A stretch of DNA of 64,000 bases from Pseudobdellovibrionaceae bacterium (GCA_030158485.1 JAOASS010000004.1:172581-236580); one strand, 5' to 3'. Positions 46,390-56,555 are shown, numbered from the stretch's first letter. Translations and numbers: made by a program. Notes: generated by a model not told the origin, from the letters alone.

Positions 46390-48015
46390 ATGGCACGACA
46401 TCAAACAGAAATCCTTATAATAGGCTCGGGTCTAGCTGGTCTAGCCACTGCTTTGAAGCTTTCAGATCGCTTCGAAGTTACTGTACTTGCTAAGGAAAAA
46501 GCCATCAGCACAAACACATCATGGGCTCAAGGTGGGATCGCGGCAGTCATGTCGAAATCAGATAGTTTCGATCAACATGTTCAGGATACTTTGGTCGCTG
46601 GCGCCGGACTGTGTCATAAATATGTCGTGGAAAACATAGTGCGTCAAGCACCTGATCGCATTCAGGATCTTCTGAAATGGGGGGCCCAACTTAATGTCAA
46701 TGATCTGACTCGCGAAGGGGGTCACAGCGAACGACGCATCCTTCACTTCGAAGATCATACGGGATCGCATTTGCAAGAAGTTTTACTTCAGGCTGTGTAC
46801 AAGAATCCAAAAATAAAAATTATTGAAAATACGCTGGCCATTGATTTGATTTTAAATAAACAATTGAATCCCTGGGATATGTCTTCGACAAAATGTGTAG
46901 GGGCTTATGTTTTAGACCGAAGCACGGGAAGTGTTGATACTTATCAAGCACAAGAAATTATATTAGCAACAGGTGGTGCTGGGAAAGTTTACCGTTACAC
47001 TTCAAATTGGAGTGGTGCCACTGGTGACGGAATCGCGATGGCTTATCGAGCTGGCGCCCGAGTCGCGAATTTAGAATTCATGCAGTTTCATCCAACTTGT
47101 TTATATCACCCTGAAGCTCGTAATTTTTTAATTTCTGAAGCTCTTCGCGGTGAAGGTGGTGAACTCGTCAACTCTCACGGCGAAGCTTTCATGAAAAAAT
47201 ATCATCACTTAGGCTCACTTGCTCCTCGCGATATTGTGGCCCGATCAATTGATGCTGAAATGAAAAGAACAGGGGCGCCTTCTGTCTACTTAGACATGAG
47301 TAAGCTTGCGAAAAACTTTATCGAAACCCGATTTCCTGCGATCCATGAAAAATGCTTGAGCTTCGGAATTGATATGTCTCAACAGCCCATTCCAGTTGTA
47401 CCCGCTGCTCACTATTTATGTGGTGGAGTCGTATCCAGTGTTTCAGGCGAAACAGACTTACAATCCTTATGGGTCATTGGCGAAACAGCTTGCACAGGGC
47501 TCCACGGAGCAAATCGATTAGCTTCAAACTCATTGCTGGAATGTCTTGCAATGGCTCATAATTGTGCAAAGCTGCTGACTGAAAAAGGGCTCCATCCAAT
47601 CTCAAGTGGAACTCCTCCTGAATGGGTTCATCCAACTCAAAAAGATGATGACGAAATGATCGTGATACACCATATGTGGGATGAAATACGAAATCTGATG
47701 TGGAATTATGTCGGAATTGTCAGATCAACGAAACGTTTACTTCGGGCTCGCCAGCGACTTAAAAATATTCTTTTAGAAGTGAAAGAAAACTATTCTCAAT
47801 TTCAAATTCATTCAGACATTATCGAACTCAGAAATATTGCGATTGTGGCCCAATTAAGTGTTGAGTGCGCCTTAAAGCGACACGAATCTCGCGGAATACA
47901 CTATAATCTCGATTACCCTTTCCCTTCACTTGAAAATGAAACAATATTGAGCCCTGAATCTCCGGCTGCACCAGGACAAGATACGATCTTGCTCAGGGGA
48001 CTTTTCTCGTCTTAG
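46390..48015 (+). CDS. nadB: L-aspartate oxidase
   Basis: A 541-residue flavoprotein, first step of NAD synthesis. FAD-binding IIGSGLAGLATAL is at the start, TSWAQGGIAAVM and HSERRILHFEDHTG follow, and substrate-site motifs are FHPTCLYHPEARNFLISEAL and RGEGGELVN. The FAD-contacting C-terminal part has GLHGANRLASNSLLECL. It stands without nadA or nadC here. The next gene begins 9 bases later. Confidence 0.95.
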   Translation: MARHQTEILIIGSGLAGLATALKLSDRFEVTVLAKEKAISTNTSWAQGGIAAVMSKSDSFDQHVQDTLVAGAGLCHKYVVENIVRQAPDRIQDLLKWGAQLNVNDLTREGGHSERRILHFEDHTGSHLQEVLLQAVYKNPKIKIIENTLAIDLILNKQLNPWDMSSTKCVGAYVLDRSTGSVDTYQAQEIILATGGAGKVYRYTSNWSGATGDGIAMAYRAGARVANLEFMQFHPTCLYHPEARNFLISEALRGEGGELVNSHGEAFMKKYHHLGSLAPRDIVARSIDAEMKRTGAPSVYLDMSKLAKNFIETRFPAIHEKCLSFGIDMSQQPIPVVPAAHYLCGGVVSSVSGETDLQSLWVIGETACTGLHGANRLASNSLLECLAMAHNCAKLLTEKGLHPISSGTPPEWVHPTQKDDDEMIVIHHMWDEIRNLMWNYVGIVRSTKRLLRARQRLKNILLEVKENYSQFQIHSDIIELRNIAIVAQLSVECALKRHESRGIHYNLDYPFPSLENETILSPESPAAPGQDTILLRGLFSS

Positions 48016-48024
48016 AATAGTGTT

Positions 48025-48912
48025 ATGATAAATTCATCCAGTTACCAAAGATTTGAAGGGTCATTTAATTCTTTTGATTCGACTTATCTTTTTTATCAAG
48101 GCTGGAAACCAACGGGACCGTTTGCTTCTCGTCCTCGGGCGACAATCATCATCACACACGGTCAAGGCGAACATTCCGAATCCTACCACAGAGTCTTCAG
48201 CCATTTTGAAAATAAAGGCTTTGAGTTCTGGGCTTGGGATCTTCGCGGACATGGTCGGTCTAAAGGAATCCGAGGTTATGCAAAATCTTTTCAAGATTAT
48301 ATCCAAGACTACGGCCTGTTCCTTGATCTCATTTTAAAAAAAGTAAATCAAAAAAATCCAATCTTTTTATTGTCCCACTCTATGGGTGGACTTATTCAAC
48401 TCTCAGGACTTATGAAGCGTGATCAATCTGAATTCAAAGCCCAAGTGTTCAGTGCTCCTCTTCTTGGCGTCGCAGTCGACGTTCCCGCTTTTAAAAAACA
48501 TGGCGCTGAAATTTTAGAAAGATTTTTGCCTCAAGTGACTTTAGGCAATGAAGTTAACAATGAAATGCTGACACGTGAACCTGAAATTATGCGTGAGTTT
48601 GATCAAGATCCACTTCGACATAATAAAATTTCATCAGGCGTTTATTTAGGTTTTCTACGAGAAATAGAATCCGTTATCACGAAAGCTTCGGAAGTTAAAA
48701 TTCCAACGCTTTTTCAATGTCCCGAAAAAGACCCTCTCTGCTCAACAGACGCCACTCGAAAATTCAGTGGTCTGATGGATCCTAAAATGACAAAGCTTTT
48801 GGTTTACGGCGACGGCGCCAGACATGAAATGTATAATGATACGAATCGTGCCGAAGTCCTCAGGGACTTAGAAAATTTTTTAGAATCACAACTGAAGAAA
48901 GATGAGTCATGA
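48025..48912 (+). CDS. Alpha/beta hydrolase, monoacylglycerol-lipase/lysophospholipase-like
   Basis: A 295-residue cytoplasmic hydrolase (no signal). HGQGEHSESYHRVFSHF, WDLRGHGRSKG, the nucleophile Ser in LLSHSMGGLIQL, Asp in EKDPLCSTDAT and His in GARHEMYNDTNR fit the family in order. It probably hydrolyses lysophospholipids or monoglycerides. It overlaps the lipoprotein gene by 4 bases. Confidence 0.9.
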   Translation: MINSSSYQRFEGSFNSFDSTYLFYQGWKPTGPFASRPRATIIITHGQGEHSESYHRVFSHFENKGFEFWAWDLRGHGRSKGIRGYAKSFQDYIQDYGLFLDLILKKVNQKNPIFLLSHSMGGLIQLSGLMKRDQSEFKAQVFSAPLLGVAVDVPAFKKHGAEILERFLPQVTLGNEVNNEMLTREPEIMREFDQDPLRHNKISSGVYLGFLREIESVITKASEVKIPTLFQCPEKDPLCSTDATRKFSGLMDPKMTKLLVYGDGARHEMYNDTNRAEVLRDLENFLESQLKKDES

Positions 48913-49502
48913 AAACTCTATTTAAATATTCAATTCTTCTCATTTTCTTAATCACAGGTTGCGCTAGCCAACAAGCGACAGCTCCAGGTGTTGAAATAAT
49001 CACTCAGTCAGAATACGAAAAAAAAATCGGGCTTTACACAAAAAGCATCGAAAAATACCAAGGAATTATCAATACTCTTCAGTTTAATGCGACTCTTCTT
49101 AATTCAAAAGTGGTCCAAGCTCAATTAATGCAAAAAGCTCGACTTTATCAATGGGACAACTCATTTTTTAATTCAGAAGCGCAAAAAATGAATTCTGATT
49201 TAGATAAGTCGACTCAAATTTTTATTAGCTTTTACACTCCAGAAAGAAAACACGATGATCTTCATAAAAATCAAACTTTGTGGAAGATTTTCTTAGACGC
49301 CGACGGTAGACGCTGGGAAGGCAAAGCGACAAAAATAAAACTACTCACGAATGAAGTTCAGGGTTTGTACCCAGACCACACTCGATTCGCAACACCTTAT
49401 ATGCTGACTTTCCCAGTTTCAACAAAGCTGATCGACTCAAAGCCAGTTCGACTGATTTTAACAGGAACAGTAACGTCTGCAACAGTCGAATTTCAACCTT
49501 AG
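48909..49502 (+). CDS. Lipoprotein of unknown function
   Basis: A 197-residue lipoprotein (MKTLFKYSILLIFLITGCAS, lipidated Cys18). A helical segment (KSIEKYQGIINTLQFNATLL) is followed by a beta-rich part including DADGRRWEGKATKI. I recognise no family. It is translationally coupled to the hydrolase and overlaps the convergent dehydrogenase stop by 4 bases. Confidence 0.75.
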   Translation: MKTLFKYSILLIFLITGCASQQATAPGVEIITQSEYEKKIGLYTKSIEKYQGIINTLQFNATLLNSKVVQAQLMQKARLYQWDNSFFNSEAQKMNSDLDKSTQIFISFYTPERKHDDLHKNQTLWKIFLDADGRRWEGKATKIKLLTNEVQGLYPDHTRFATPYMLTFPVSTKLIDSKPVRLILTGTVTSATVEFQP

Positions 49503-50278
49503 AGCGACCGTTTAAACTTAAAACCGACAGCTCGCTCAAAGACTGAAGGTAAATACCTGGCCACTTGTAAAGCTGCCCCCGTTAACCCAGATGGATTCAA
49601 GACTTCAAGATTTTCAACTATTGCTTCACGAATCATTTCAGCATATTTTTCAGGTGGAATTGTGTCTTTTGGTGTTTCTATATTTTTCCCATACAAATCT
49701 TCAATTTTATCAAACATCCGAGTTTTAATCCCTGGTGTGATTAAAACAAGAGTGCGAACCCCGGTATTTTTAAGCTCCTGTCTTAAACAATTCGTAAAAG
49801 CAAGAACTGCAGATTTAGAAGCCGCATAAGTACTGGCACAAGGTAAATGCATAATTCCCGATACACTTGAATGGTTAATAATCAGCCCTTTTTTTCTTTT
49901 TAACATCTGTGGAAGGACAGCATGAGTTAAATGCACTAAAGCATTTATATTCACTTGTAGCATGTTATAAATATCATCAATCGGCTGCTCTTCCAAAAGT
50001 CCACCCGTTAAAAGACCCGCATTATTAAACAAAATATCAATTTTAAGTCGACTGATTTTATCCACCAAAGAATCAACACCAGCTCGAGTTGAAAGATCAG
50101 ATTCAATCACTTCAACTTCTGGAGCTCCAGCTTTTTTAAGTTCAGCAACAAGAGCTGCATCATATTTTCGAATAGCTAAAAAAAGATGAGCCCCGTCTTC
50201 CGCAAGTCGTTTCGCAACAGCTTTTCCTATTCCACGGTTTGCGCCAGTGATCAGAATATTTGCACTTTTAGTTTCCAT
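49499..50278 (-). CDS. Short-chain dehydrogenase/reductase
   Basis: A 259-residue classical SDR. Nucleotide-binding TGANRGIGKAVA, NNAG, catalytic Ser in INHSSVSG and the YAASK motif (STYAASKSAV). It reduces or oxidises an unknown alcohol or ketone with NAD(P)H. Its start overlaps the RNase HI stop by 11 bases. Confidence 0.93.
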   Translation of the reverse strand: METKSANILITGANRGIGKAVAKRLAEDGAHLFLAIRKYDAALVAELKKAGAPEVEVIESDLSTRAGVDSLVDKISRLKIDILFNNAGLLTGGLLEEQPIDDIYNMLQVNINALVHLTHAVLPQMLKRKKGLIINHSSVSGIMHLPCASTYAASKSAVLAFTNCLRQELKNTGVRTLVLITPGIKTRMFDKIEDLYGKNIETPKDTIPPEKYAEMIREAIVENLEVLNPSGLTGAALQVARYLPSVFERAVGFKFKRSL

Positions 50279-50993
50279 TTACGCCCCACTTTTTTAAAAT
50301 TTCACTTAATTCTTCTTCGTTTGATACTTTTTTGTAAAGCGCTTTTGGCTGCCCCTTGACTGTTCTTTCGCAAGACGACCAATCCTGGTGACGAACCAGA
50401 ACACCATTAACGTAACTCACATAAAAAACAGTTTTTTTGGGTCCTGTAGTTTTACTTTTCATTTCAGGAATAGGTTCACCATCTGGTATCTGCGTCACAT
50501 CAAAAATATAATTTAAAAAATCACAATTGTCATAAAGGTGGATATAAACATTTTTTGAGAAAGCGACACCAATTTCATCGACTCGTTCATTACCAGGAGT
50601 CCCCTGATGTCCCCGCACATAGCGCCAATCAATTTTTATATGATGACCCACTTGATCTAACTTTTCCCACAAATCTTGGTTGGATACAGGTTGACCTTCA
50701 CTTGTCAGCCAGCCTCTTTTCTTCCAGCCAAACTTCCACTGAGTAAAACCACGAATCACATATGTTGAATCCGTCAGTACCAAAACTGTTTTAAATTTTT
50801 GAGAGACAGCTTCCTTCAGGCCTTCAATAATAGCCGTCATTTCCATTCGATTATTTGTCGTTGAATTTTCACCACCGCCACCTTCGAATACTTTTTTGCT
50901 TTCAAAGTTAACAAAAACGTAACCCCAGCCACCAGGGCCAGGATTTCCAGAACAAGCTCCGTCAGTGAACAAACACGCGCTGATACTTTTCAT
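50268..50993 (-). CDS. rnhA: Ribonuclease HI with C-terminal hybrid-binding-like domain
   Basis: A 241-residue RNase H1. The catalytic domain (1-145) has acidic residues in FTDGACSGNPGPGGWG (Asp11), NRMEMTAI (Glu51), LTDSTYVI (Asp75) and NERVDEIG (Asp139), and the GHQGTPGNE loop. After a linker, residues 188-236 (FYVSYVNGVLVRHQDW, then CERTVKGQPKALYKKV and EEELSEIL) resemble the hybrid-binding/viroplasmin-like domain, which normally sits at the N-terminus. It removes RNA from RNA-DNA hybrids. Confidence 0.9.
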   Translation of the reverse strand: MKSISACLFTDGACSGNPGPGGWGYVFVNFESKKVFEGGGGENSTTNNRMEMTAIIEGLKEAVSQKFKTVLVLTDSTYVIRGFTQWKFGWKKRGWLTSEGQPVSNQDLWEKLDQVGHHIKIDWRYVRGHQGTPGNERVDEIGVAFSKNVYIHLYDNCDFLNYIFDVTQIPDGEPIPEMKSKTTGPKKTVFYVSYVNGVLVRHQDWSSCERTVKGQPKALYKKVSNEEELSEILKKWGVNGN

Positions 50994-51225
50994 ATGAGTT
51001 TTTTATCAAAGTGTGCGGACATGAGCAAACTGTCAGAATATTTCTAACAAGCTGTCTCATAATGGGACGCGATTGTGTTTGACTTTATCTACGCCCTTTA
51101 CGTCGCGCTGTTGATATTTTAGACAACTCAAGATCTCCAAATTCAACTCAGTTATTTTACACCAGACACTTAGTGGCACTGAGCATGCATTTTCTACAAA
51201 TAGGAATAAACGAACAAACAGCCTT

Positions 51226-51237
51226 CACTTTAAAGTG
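51226..51237. promoter_or_regulatory. 12-bp palindrome before the outer-membrane protein gene
   Basis: CACTTTAAAGTG is a perfect 12-bp palindrome ending 13 bases before the start codon, next to the GAGG ribosome-binding site. It could be an operator or small hairpin. The rest of the 257-base gap from RNase HI shows no other clear element. Confidence 0.25.
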
Positions 51238-51250
51238 GGCTCGAGGATGT

Positions 51251-52279
51251 ATGCAGAACTCAAAGAGTGTCAAAAATTTAGTCAGAATCCAAAGCTGGAT
51301 CAGCTTAGGTGCTGTCTTTATTTTTGCAAGCTTGGGGATGTCTGCCGAGTTGGGATCAGATTCAATAACAGCAGCGCGAGTGCGACAAAGCCCCGCTGAA
51401 ACCCGCAGCGACAACCAACAATATGTATCACTTAAGAAATTCAATTCAGAACTCAGTCTAAAAGCAAAAGAGTATCAAAAAACAGCAGCTTACACGACTT
51501 TAGAAAATTCTCAGCAACGTATCATATATAAAATCAATCACTCAAAATCTGTTATTTCTGGAAACGTTCAACTTACTTATGCACAAAGTATGATTGATCA
51601 AAACGACGGAAATAAAAAAGCTTTTCAGTCGATCATGACAACAATATCAGGTATGATAAGCGAAGATTATACTTTAACCGCAAGAATTTCTGCTAGTCAG
51701 GACTTAGAAAACTCAGATAGCGATGAAACAAATGGTGTTTCAGATTTAGGGCTTATTTTGTCTAAAAAGCAAAATGAGATTGCCGACTGGATCACGGGTG
51801 GCTTCAGCTTTATTTCAACACTTCCAACTTCAAGTTATTCACGTGATTACCAAAATTTTCAAGGTAGTCTAGGTACCGCATATACTTTTTCTCTAACAGA
51901 TCAAGTACTCGCTCAAGGAGTTTCAACTTCATTGTCAGTTTCAGCAAATCGAAATTTTCATAAATTCGAAACTGATGCGAATGGTAGAAATTTAAATATT
52001 TACGGATTAAAAGAAAGTCTTGTTTCAACCTACACAACAGGTTCATTTTTATTTTCATTCGAATTTCTACATCGCCACGCTTGGGATTACAGCGGAACCG
52101 TCAGCCAAGCTTTTGAACACACTGAAGAAGTCAGCTACTCTATCACACAAAGATGGAGCGCCTCTCTGGGGCATACGAATGCAGGTTCGTGGCTAACACC
52201 TAATGGACAAGATTCTAATTTAAAAGTCATCAACGAAAATGATTCCATAATATATGGCTCAATGTCTTTGGTGTTTTAG
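51251..52279 (+). CDS. Outer-membrane barrel-like protein
   Basis: A 342-residue exported protein (signal region to about residue 33, SLGAVFIFASLGMSAE). The mature part consists of alternating strands with Tyr/Thr/Ser-rich turns, such as SVISGNVQLTYAQSM and SFLFSFEFLHRHAWDYSG, ending SIIYGSMSLVF with a terminal Phe, as in outer-membrane barrels. The start at 51251 has GAGG five bases before it; an in-frame ATG at 51173 would add 26 residues before the signal. It is followed after 10 bases by the metalloprotease lipoprotein gene, with AGGAGG between, so both are probably made together. Confidence 0.78.
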   Translation: MQNSKSVKNLVRIQSWISLGAVFIFASLGMSAELGSDSITAARVRQSPAETRSDNQQYVSLKKFNSELSLKAKEYQKTAAYTTLENSQQRIIYKINHSKSVISGNVQLTYAQSMIDQNDGNKKAFQSIMTTISGMISEDYTLTARISASQDLENSDSDETNGVSDLGLILSKKQNEIADWITGGFSFISTLPTSSYSRDYQNFQGSLGTAYTFSLTDQVLAQGVSTSLSVSANRNFHKFETDANGRNLNIYGLKESLVSTYTTGSFLFSFEFLHRHAWDYSGTVSQAFEHTEEVSYSITQRWSASLGHTNAGSWLTPNGQDSNLKVINENDSIIYGSMSLVF

Positions 52280-52289
52280 GAGGCAGAAA

Positions 52290-55200
52290 ATGGGAACTCA
52301 AATAGTAATTGGAAAATTAATTACAGTCGCCATAATGAGTACTTTTATAGGTCTATCTGGTTGTACAAAAAAGCGTGCCGAAACAATTGCACCGGGACAA
52401 GGTGACAACCTCCAAACTGTAGCTTCGTTTCATAATAAAGTCTTTAAGCTTAAAACTTTATCGCCAGTTGATAAAGTTGAAACACAAAATGTTACCAGAT
52501 CAAAAAGAACAGAATACAAATCTCCAAAATATGGATTAGATAATTTTTCAATCGTGAATTATAAAACCGATGCCCAGCTTTTGGGTACCACTAAAATTGT
52601 AGCACGCCCAGATACCGAAGATAAATATGAGATTCACTATGTTGTTACAAATGACTATGTCAAAGTACTCAAAGTCGCAAAAGAAATCGATATTCCTTTG
52701 CAAGAAAGAACTTTTGCAGAAGATTTAGCAGACGGTCGAAAAGCCGTTCCCCTTGTTGGTTACAAAATCCAAGGCAAATTCATACTAGAAAGAATCGAGA
52801 ATGAAAATGGGAAAAAAACTTCTCTACTGCGAGAAAAATCGGTTAATAGCATTAGCACAGCTACCCATATCCGAATTGACTTAAATAGTCCCGAAATCTT
52901 TAAAGCCGTACAAAAACCAGATATTTTACCCGCCTCGTATTTCGACGGCGAATGGTTTTTTGCAGAGACCGTCGTTCAAGCTCCTGAGCATAAAAAAGAC
53001 CAAGAAGGATTTATTGCTGAATCTATTTTAGGATCTTCAACTCGAATTAAATTTGTTAAAAATAAAGACAATTTCGAAGCCGTTAGTTTGAACTTAGATG
53101 AGCGCCTTAAACAGCAAAGTGATATTAATTTTAGCAGAGTCTTCAGCTTACCCGTTGAATGGAAAGAGTTCCGCTCAGTCGAAGTGGGCAATAGCACAGG
53201 AATGAAAGAAGAAGAAAATAACGAACTCGCATTTGATAAAAAGAAATATGTACTAGTTAATTTTGAAAATGTTGTTTCAAAAATTGATGACGGTACATTC
53301 GAAAGATATCTGCAGAAAGCACTTGGAGCCAGCGCCGAAGGTTCTAAGCTTGTGAATCTTGAAATTCAAGACAATTATTTATCTTTTACTTTAGAAAAAA
53401 ACGAATCTAACATTCGTTTTAAAATGTCTTTACGCCGTGTTGAAAAAAATAATTATCAATCAAAATTGCATTTCAGAGATGATTGGGAAAAGTTCGGTTA
53501 TTTCACCACGACAAAGTCAAGCGTCATGAATTATGAAATTCATCGCAAAGAAGATATTGAAAAAAATATTTTTATTAGCCGCTTTAATCCAAAAGCAGAC
53601 CGAATTGAATTCCGTTTTTCTAAAACAACACCCGCATGGATTAGACCGGCCGTGAGAAAGTCAATTGCAAGTTGGGATGATTCTTTTTGCCGAGCTGCCA
53701 ATGGAATTACCTCAAGTGCCTGTGAGGAAGTTACAAAATGCCGCATGAGTCAGTTACAGGCACAAGATGATAAAAGTAATGAATCTTGTCATTCGGTTGC
53801 AAAAAAAGCAAACTACTTACAAGTTGTTTTAAATGAAAAAGATGGAGATGTTGAATTAGGAGACCTCAGATACAATATTATCAACTTAATCGAATCAGAA
53901 ACAGAAAGTAATCTGTTTGGGTACGGGCCGTCTTTAACTGACCCTTACACTGGTGAGATTATTTCAGCTACGACAAATGTACATGTGACTCCCATTCGAT
54001 CAGCCTTGGTTGATGAAATTAGAAATTATATATTAATGAAACTTGGATACTTGGGCGAAGTCAGGCTCGGAGGCGGTTTTGATATTCTAACTCAAGCTGA
54101 AGTTAAATCTGACAACCAGAATGCTCAAATTATCATGAACTCAACCAATTTTGGCCAGCTGAAAAGTCTTAAGCTGCCGACTGAAATTTTAAAATACTTT
54201 GATAAAAAATTTAATTCGCAAAACAAAACGATTAGTTTGGATTTTAGAAACGGAAACTCTCCTTTCGGACGCGAATTCGATTTATCTATTACTTCAAAGA
54301 ACATTCACCGTGAAATTGAATTGAATTGCCCTGAAATAACAAAATATGTTTCTCAATTAAAAGTTGCTGGCGTCACACATGACAAAAATGAATTAGACAT
54401 ACTAAATAAATGCTCTCGAAAATTAGTTGTCGATAAAATGTCAGGTACGCTCATTCATGAAATTGGACACAACTTGGGACTGCGTCACAACTTTACCGCC
54501 TCGAATGATGAAGCTAATTTTTGGCCAGCCACCAAAGAACAAAGCCAAGTCGTTAAATCCTCGTCTGTTATGGAATACCCAGCTTTCAATGAAGATCGCT
54601 TAACCAAACCAGGACTTTACGATATTGCAGCACTTCAATATGGATATTATGATCGCATTACAACAGTCGATGGACAAATTCAGACATTAAATACTGCTCG
54701 TACGATCGAACAAAATGTTGGTAGTAAAAAAATTAAACCTTATAAGTTTTGTACAGACGAACATGCTTATTGGGGTTTAGATCCAATGTGTCGACGACAC
54801 GATGCCGGAATTACACCTATTGAAGTCGTAGAAAATATCATAAATGATTATAAAACGAGTTACTCTTTATATAACTATCGTTACGACAGAGTCGGCGTAC
54901 AAAGTGGCTATACATTGGCTATGAGTAGATTTGGACGCTACTATCTTCCATTGAAACATATTAACGAACAATGGAGAATAATTTTAGCTGACTATATTGG
55001 TCGGGATAAAATGTATTTAGAAGGAATAGATGAAGCACAGTATGATGCGCTTATTACAAAACTTATGGCTGACCCGAAAGTAAGTGCTGAATCGAAATTA
55101 TATAAATTAGCTTCTGAAAAAGCTTTCAATTTTTTATCAAGCATAGCAGGAATGTCAAATCAGTACTGCTTGGTTGAAAATTCAGTCAAGTCGTTTGATA

Positions 55201-56555
55201 TCATTGAATTTGAAAAAATTCGGCAAGACAGTTTCTCAAAAGGAAAAAACTTTCTACGCTCATGTCAGGATGCAAATGCTTTAGAATGGTTTAAGGCCAA
55301 TAGCATGAATTTCATCACGCAGTTAGGCTACCCATTAAACGATGTTAAATTTGATTTAAGTCCAGAAAAATCAACAGAAACAAATGATATTGCGGGTAAC
55401 GGTCCCGATCGAATAATGGCGACATACGCACTAACCGAGCGGATGGCACTCTCTCTTAGAAGTACTCAAATAGGTCTGAATTCTAACTTTTTGGATGTGC
55501 CAAAGCATAGAAGCTCCATGATCTCGCGTGTTCTGTCACGCTTAGGTGATGGCGTTTCAATCGAGAGCATAAGATCCGTGCTGGCACAAAATATCAGTCA
55601 GCAAGACATTGAAAAACTCAAAAAAATAAAGCCTCACTTTAAAAAATTTGACGCAGAAAAAGATATTATTCAAAACCAACTGACTAGCTTAGTTCAAGGC
55701 CTTCTTATTCCCGGAAAGTCACAAGAAAATTTAAGTCGATTGCGTGACTTTCAGGTTACAATCTCAAATTCAAATCTTGATATTAAGCAAGCACAGGAAT
55801 CTGGCGAATACATAGTACTGCCTCTCAATACAAACTCTCTTATCATTAATAAAAATACTAAAAATATGGCCACGCTTGCTAGTCTTTACTTAAATGCTGA
55901 ACGCATGAAGAATTTTAAGGAAATAAGCAAAGAAATGTCAGATTTATTTTTTAAAGAAATTCAATCTTTAAAATTACCTGTAAATAACAATAATGCGAGT
56001 CAAATTTCAGCATTAGAATATTTAAATGCATTTAAAGAATTCCCTGCGGCTTTTTCAAAAATTACAGAAGAACAACAAAATGAGTTAAAAGAACTTTTGA
56101 ACTTCTTTCCAGAGGTTTTTGCAGCAGTTCAAAATGCGAATCAGTTAAGTCAACTTCAAGATCAAGCAAAAGTAACAAGCATTGATCAAGTTGTGGAACA
56201 AATAAGACAAGGCGTAAAAGCTGCGAACCCCCGAGCTTCAGATGAACAAATTGATGGTGTAGTCACACAACAAATTCAGCAACTTGAGGCACAAGGATTA
56301 AGTTCAGATTCTCTTCAAAAATCAGCTCTTCAAGCTCAAAAACAAATCGAGCAAATGCTACAACAGCTGAACGGAAATGCCGCACAGGTTGTTGGTGAAC
56401 AGCTTTTGACTCAAGATAATTTGCAAAGTTACATTGAACAAAGAAGAATTCAGATTGGACAAAAGGCAGCAGATGCAAATTTAAATCGAAAAGAATATGA
56501 ATCTCAAATGGATTTAATTATTAACTTCTTAACTTTACTTGGATTTAATTATTAA
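52290..56555 (+). CDS. Very large zinc metalloprotease-like lipoprotein (metzincin type)
   Basis: A 1421-residue lipoprotein (lipobox GLSGC after MGTQIVIGKLITVAIMSTFI). About 480 residues of beta-rich N-terminal sequence lead to a catalytic region with HEIGHNLGLRH at 723-733 and a Met-turn-like SVMEYP about 30 residues later, the metzincin pattern also seen in DUF5117/DUF4953 proteases. After it come helical parts and a Gln/Asn-rich, coiled-coil-like tail. AGGAGG precedes this ATG; an upstream ATG at 52254 overlaps the barrel gene and is rejected. The 3' end lies in a 31-bp tandem duplication that sets the present stop. Confidence 0.85.
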   Translation: MGTQIVIGKLITVAIMSTFIGLSGCTKKRAETIAPGQGDNLQTVASFHNKVFKLKTLSPVDKVETQNVTRSKRTEYKSPKYGLDNFSIVNYKTDAQLLGTTKIVARPDTEDKYEIHYVVTNDYVKVLKVAKEIDIPLQERTFAEDLADGRKAVPLVGYKIQGKFILERIENENGKKTSLLREKSVNSISTATHIRIDLNSPEIFKAVQKPDILPASYFDGEWFFAETVVQAPEHKKDQEGFIAESILGSSTRIKFVKNKDNFEAVSLNLDERLKQQSDINFSRVFSLPVEWKEFRSVEVGNSTGMKEEENNELAFDKKKYVLVNFENVVSKIDDGTFERYLQKALGASAEGSKLVNLEIQDNYLSFTLEKNESNIRFKMSLRRVEKNNYQSKLHFRDDWEKFGYFTTTKSSVMNYEIHRKEDIEKNIFISRFNPKADRIEFRFSKTTPAWIRPAVRKSIASWDDSFCRAANGITSSACEEVTKCRMSQLQAQDDKSNESCHSVAKKANYLQVVLNEKDGDVELGDLRYNIINLIESETESNLFGYGPSLTDPYTGEIISATTNVHVTPIRSALVDEIRNYILMKLGYLGEVRLGGGFDILTQAEVKSDNQNAQIIMNSTNFGQLKSLKLPTEILKYFDKKFNSQNKTISLDFRNGNSPFGREFDLSITSKNIHREIELNCPEITKYVSQLKVAGVTHDKNELDILNKCSRKLVVDKMSGTLIHEIGHNLGLRHNFTASNDEANFWPATKEQSQVVKSSSVMEYPAFNEDRLTKPGLYDIAALQYGYYDRITTVDGQIQTLNTARTIEQNVGSKKIKPYKFCTDEHAYWGLDPMCRRHDAGITPIEVVENIINDYKTSYSLYNYRYDRVGVQSGYTLAMSRFGRYYLPLKHINEQWRIILADYIGRDKMYLEGIDEAQYDALITKLMADPKVSAESKLYKLASEKAFNFLSSIAGMSNQYCLVENSVKSFDIIEFEKIRQDSFSKGKNFLRSCQDANALEWFKANSMNFITQLGYPLNDVKFDLSPEKSTETNDIAGNGPDRIMATYALTERMALSLRSTQIGLNSNFLDVPKHRSSMISRVLSRLGDGVSIESIRSVLAQNISQQDIEKLKKIKPHFKKFDAEKDIIQNQLTSLVQGLLIPGKSQENLSRLRDFQVTISNSNLDIKQAQESGEYIVLPLNTNSLIINKNTKNMATLASLYLNAERMKNFKEISKEMSDLFFKEIQSLKLPVNNNNASQISALEYLNAFKEFPAAFSKITEEQQNELKELLNFFPEVFAAVQNANQLSQLQDQAKVTSIDQVVEQIRQGVKAANPRASDEQIDGVVTQQIQQLEAQGLSSDSLQKSALQAQKQIEQMLQQLNGNAAQVVGEQLLTQDNLQSYIEQRRIQIGQKAADANLNRKEYESQMDLIINFLTLLGFNY

